In this document: piece by piece, positions 54,993 to 56,487 of the stretch
How the letters are laid out: the number at the start of each line of letters is the position of its first letter
Position numbering within the stretch: position 1 is the stretch's first letter
NCBI RefSeq assembly: GCF_024195285.1
Contig: NZ_JALHBS010000115.1
Coordinates: 1 to 56,487, forward strand
Reading direction: 5' to 3'
Origin: Aurantimonas marianensis
GTDB lineage: Bacteria > Pseudomonadota > Alphaproteobacteria > Rhizobiales > Rhizobiaceae
DNA: 56,487 nucleotides
Position numbers and translations under genes: made by a program
The notes under the pieces: generated by a model
What the model saw: the letters and a program-made list of their open reading frames with translations, nothing else
The model's database searches: none
What the model was told of the DNA's origin: nothing

Positions 54993-55571
54993 TCAGTCCT
55001 GGTCAGCCGTTGGCTCGCTCACATCTTCGGGCTCGTCGGTGTCCGCCTCGGCAAGCCCGGCGGCGAAAGGTTCGACGATGATCACGCCACGCTCCGCGTC
55101 GATCTCAGGAACCGCGGCCTCGGAAAACGGGATCATCACGGTCGGGCCTTCCGGCGGCTTGATCTCGACAATGTCGCCGGCGCCGAAATCATGGAACGCC
55201 ACGACCGTGCCGACGACCGCGCCCGACCCCGTCTCCACCGCGAGGCCGACAAGGTCGTCGAGGTAGAATTCGTCCGATTCCTCGGGCTCCGGCAAGGCGG
55301 ACCGGTCGACGAAAAGTTCCCGGCCGTTCAGTCGCTCGGCATGGTTGCGATCCTCAACCTCGACAAAGCGAACCACGACGACGTTCTTCTGCCGGCGCGC
55401 GCTCTTAACCGTGTAGCGGTTGCCCTCCGTGTCGAAGAGTGGCCCGTAGGCGCCAAGATCGGTCGGATCTTCCGTAAAGGACCGCACCCGGCATTCGCCC
55501 TTGAGCCCATGTGCGCCGCCGACGACGCCGAGGAGGACGGGATTTTCCGGTTTCGATGACACTGGCGGCAC
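54993..55571 (-). CDS. rimM: Ribosome maturation factor RimM
   Basis: This 192-residue protein helps 30S subunit assembly near S19. It begins with VLLGVVGGAHGLKGECRVRSFTEDP, the RimM N-terminal domain, and has a PRC-barrel half with FYLDDLVGLAV and VMIPFSEAAVPEID. An acidic tail of about 25 residues follows. It lies upstream of the ABM gene and trmD. The expected rpsP gene is not directly upstream; a GGDEF gene lies there, 155 bases away. Confidence 0.95.
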   Translation of the reverse strand: MPPVSSKPENPVLLGVVGGAHGLKGECRVRSFTEDPTDLGAYGPLFDTEGNRYTVKSARRQKNVVVVRFVEVEDRNHAERLNGRELFVDRSALPEPEESDEFYLDDLVGLAVETGSGAVVGTVVAFHDFGAGDIVEIKPPEGPTVMIPFSEAAVPEIDAERGVIIVEPFAAGLAEADTDEPEDVSEPTADQD

Positions 55572-55726
55572 GGGGCTTCACATCCATTGGCGCCTGACGC
55601 GCCGAATTCGACAACGCTCTCCACGACCACGGCAACCGGATACGCAATCAGGCGCCCAAACTACCGAGTCCGTGCGAGCGATGCATCCGGTAGCAGGTTC
55701 AGGCCATCGACGAAACGTCGCTGGCC

Positions 55727-56487
55727 TCAAGCATCGCCGGCCAGGTCCACGTCCTCAGTCGTCTTGCCGCGGCGATCGAGGCCGGCTTCCAGGTAATGAA
55801 GGCGTTTCGACTCGTACATCCGGGCGTCGGCGCGCTTGATCGTGTCCTCCAACCGCTCGCTCGGCATCGCCGTCGCCATGCCGAGCGAAAAGGAAAGCGC
55901 GGTACCGGAATAGAACTGATTGTTGACCTCGACCAGATCCTGAATCGCGATCATCATCTCGCGCCCCTCGGCTTCCGAACTCGCGGGCATCAGAACGATG
56001 AACTCGTCTCCCCCGATCCGGGCGGCGTGGCAGGGTTTCGCGACCGCTTCGTTCAGCACTTCGCCAGCCCGTCGAAGCAGCGCGTCTCCGGCCGCGTGTC
56101 CCAGACTGTCGTTGATGGACTTCAGCCCGTTGAGATCGACGACGACGACGCTCACCGGACCGGGGCCCTTGCGTTCCAGCCGGTTCAACTCGTCCACGAA
56201 GAACGACCGATTGTAGAGTTTCGTCAGGACATCATGCTTGCCGAGATATTCCAGATAGGCCTCGGCCTTCTTGCGCGCGGTAATGTCCGTCAACGCCACC
56301 TGCACCAGCGACCAGTCGGCCTCGCGCCCCGGAAACACGGAAAACTGCATGTGGACGTGAAGTTCCTCACCGTCGAGGGCGTAGTTGACGACCTCGCGCT
56401 GTTGAAACAGCTTGCCGTTCCACAGGTCGATGAGCTGCTCGCGGAAATACTGCTCCATGCCGTCCCGGAAGACCTCGTCGAGACGGC
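55727..56487 (-). CDS. PAS-GGDEF diguanylate cyclase, 5' part cut by the window end
   Basis: The 253 codons in the window are the C-terminal part; the frame stays open through the last base, so the N-terminus lies outside. A PAS/PAC-type region (about VVNYALDGEELHVHMQF to LTDITARKKA) is followed by a GGDEF domain. The GGDEF domain carries DLNGLKSINDSLGHAAGD and the catalytic RIGGDEFIVLMP. It should make cyclic di-GMP in response to a ligand or redox change sensed by the PAS domain. It precedes rimM on the same strand. Confidence 0.88.
   Translation of the reverse strand, partial: RLDEVFRDGMEQYFREQLIDLWNGKLFQQREVVNYALDGEELHVHMQFSVFPGREADWSLVQVALTDITARKKAEAYLEYLGKHDVLTKLYNRSFFVDELNRLERKGPGPVSVVVVDLNGLKSINDSLGHAAGDALLRRAGEVLNEAVAKPCHAARIGGDEFIVLMPASSEAEGREMMIAIQDLVEVNNQFYSGTALSFSLGMATAMPSERLEDTIKRADARMYESKRLHYLEAGLDRRGKTTEDVDLAGDA

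Overview
The window is about 56 kb of GC-rich DNA. Its core genes read like a Hyphomicrobiales (Rhizobiales-type) alphaproteobacterium: sdhCDA with sdhB, leuC, rplS, trmD, rimM, RlpA and SleB wall proteins, a BigR/SqrR-type sulfur regulator and FNR/FixK-like boxes. The genus cannot be fixed from the sequence. There are no plasmid or phage backbones and no CRISPR array. The only intact RNA gene is a tRNA-Ser(CGA).

Layout. (1) 18-3210, minus strand: a three-gene trans-4-hydroxy-L-proline catabolic operon (epimerase, D-hydroxyproline oxidase, pyrroline-hydroxycarboxylate deaminase). (2) 3670-16559: a reactive-sulfur island. It has two YeeE/YedE sulfur importers, a periplasmic rhodanese, a YVTN propeller protein, an RND pump with its adaptor, two DUF2892 proteins, a BigR/SqrR-like ArsR regulator (Cys30/Cys96), a persulfide-dioxygenase-like MBL enzyme, a cytoplasmic rhodanese, a TauE/SafE exporter and a DsbA-like protein. 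Two FNR-like boxes and one exact SqrR-type operator lie inside it. No sulfide:quinone reductase is present. (3) 16639-17505: a decayed patch with a thermonuclease remnant, a 22-bp tandem repeat, the tRNA and an inverted repeat.

(4) 17506-38254: a large surface-glycan, peptide-transport and cyclic-nucleotide locus. It holds four glycosyltransferases, two WWRDDD-type polysaccharide deacetylases, a GNAT protein and a Dpp-like importer whose fused ATPase sits in the opposite, convergent operon. That second operon continues with a 901-residue ABC protein with a degenerate nucleotide-binding domain, a stand-alone cyclic-nucleotide-binding protein, an MBL-fold hydrolase and a GAF-like/class III cyclase. 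A second, membrane-anchored cyclase lies nearby. This synthesis, possible turnover, sensing and ABC arrangement is the best candidate in the window for an undescribed system.

(5) 38574-43860: envelope and phosphatase genes (RlpA, PhoD-like, SleB, App1-like) and sdhB. (6) 43960-47798: sdhA, sdhD and sdhC, separated from sdhB by 2.6 kb that includes a frameshifted vapD toxin relic. (7) 48024-56487: a GNAT protein, a GGDEF cyclase, leuC, an XRE regulator, a DUF2061 protein, then rplS, trmD, an ABM monooxygenase, rimM, and a second PAS-GGDEF cyclase cut by the window end.

Starts were moved from the longest open frame to the codon that best fits the Shine-Dalgarno site, the gene overlap or the family N-terminus. 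All functions are inferred from sequence and family knowledge; no database search was run.
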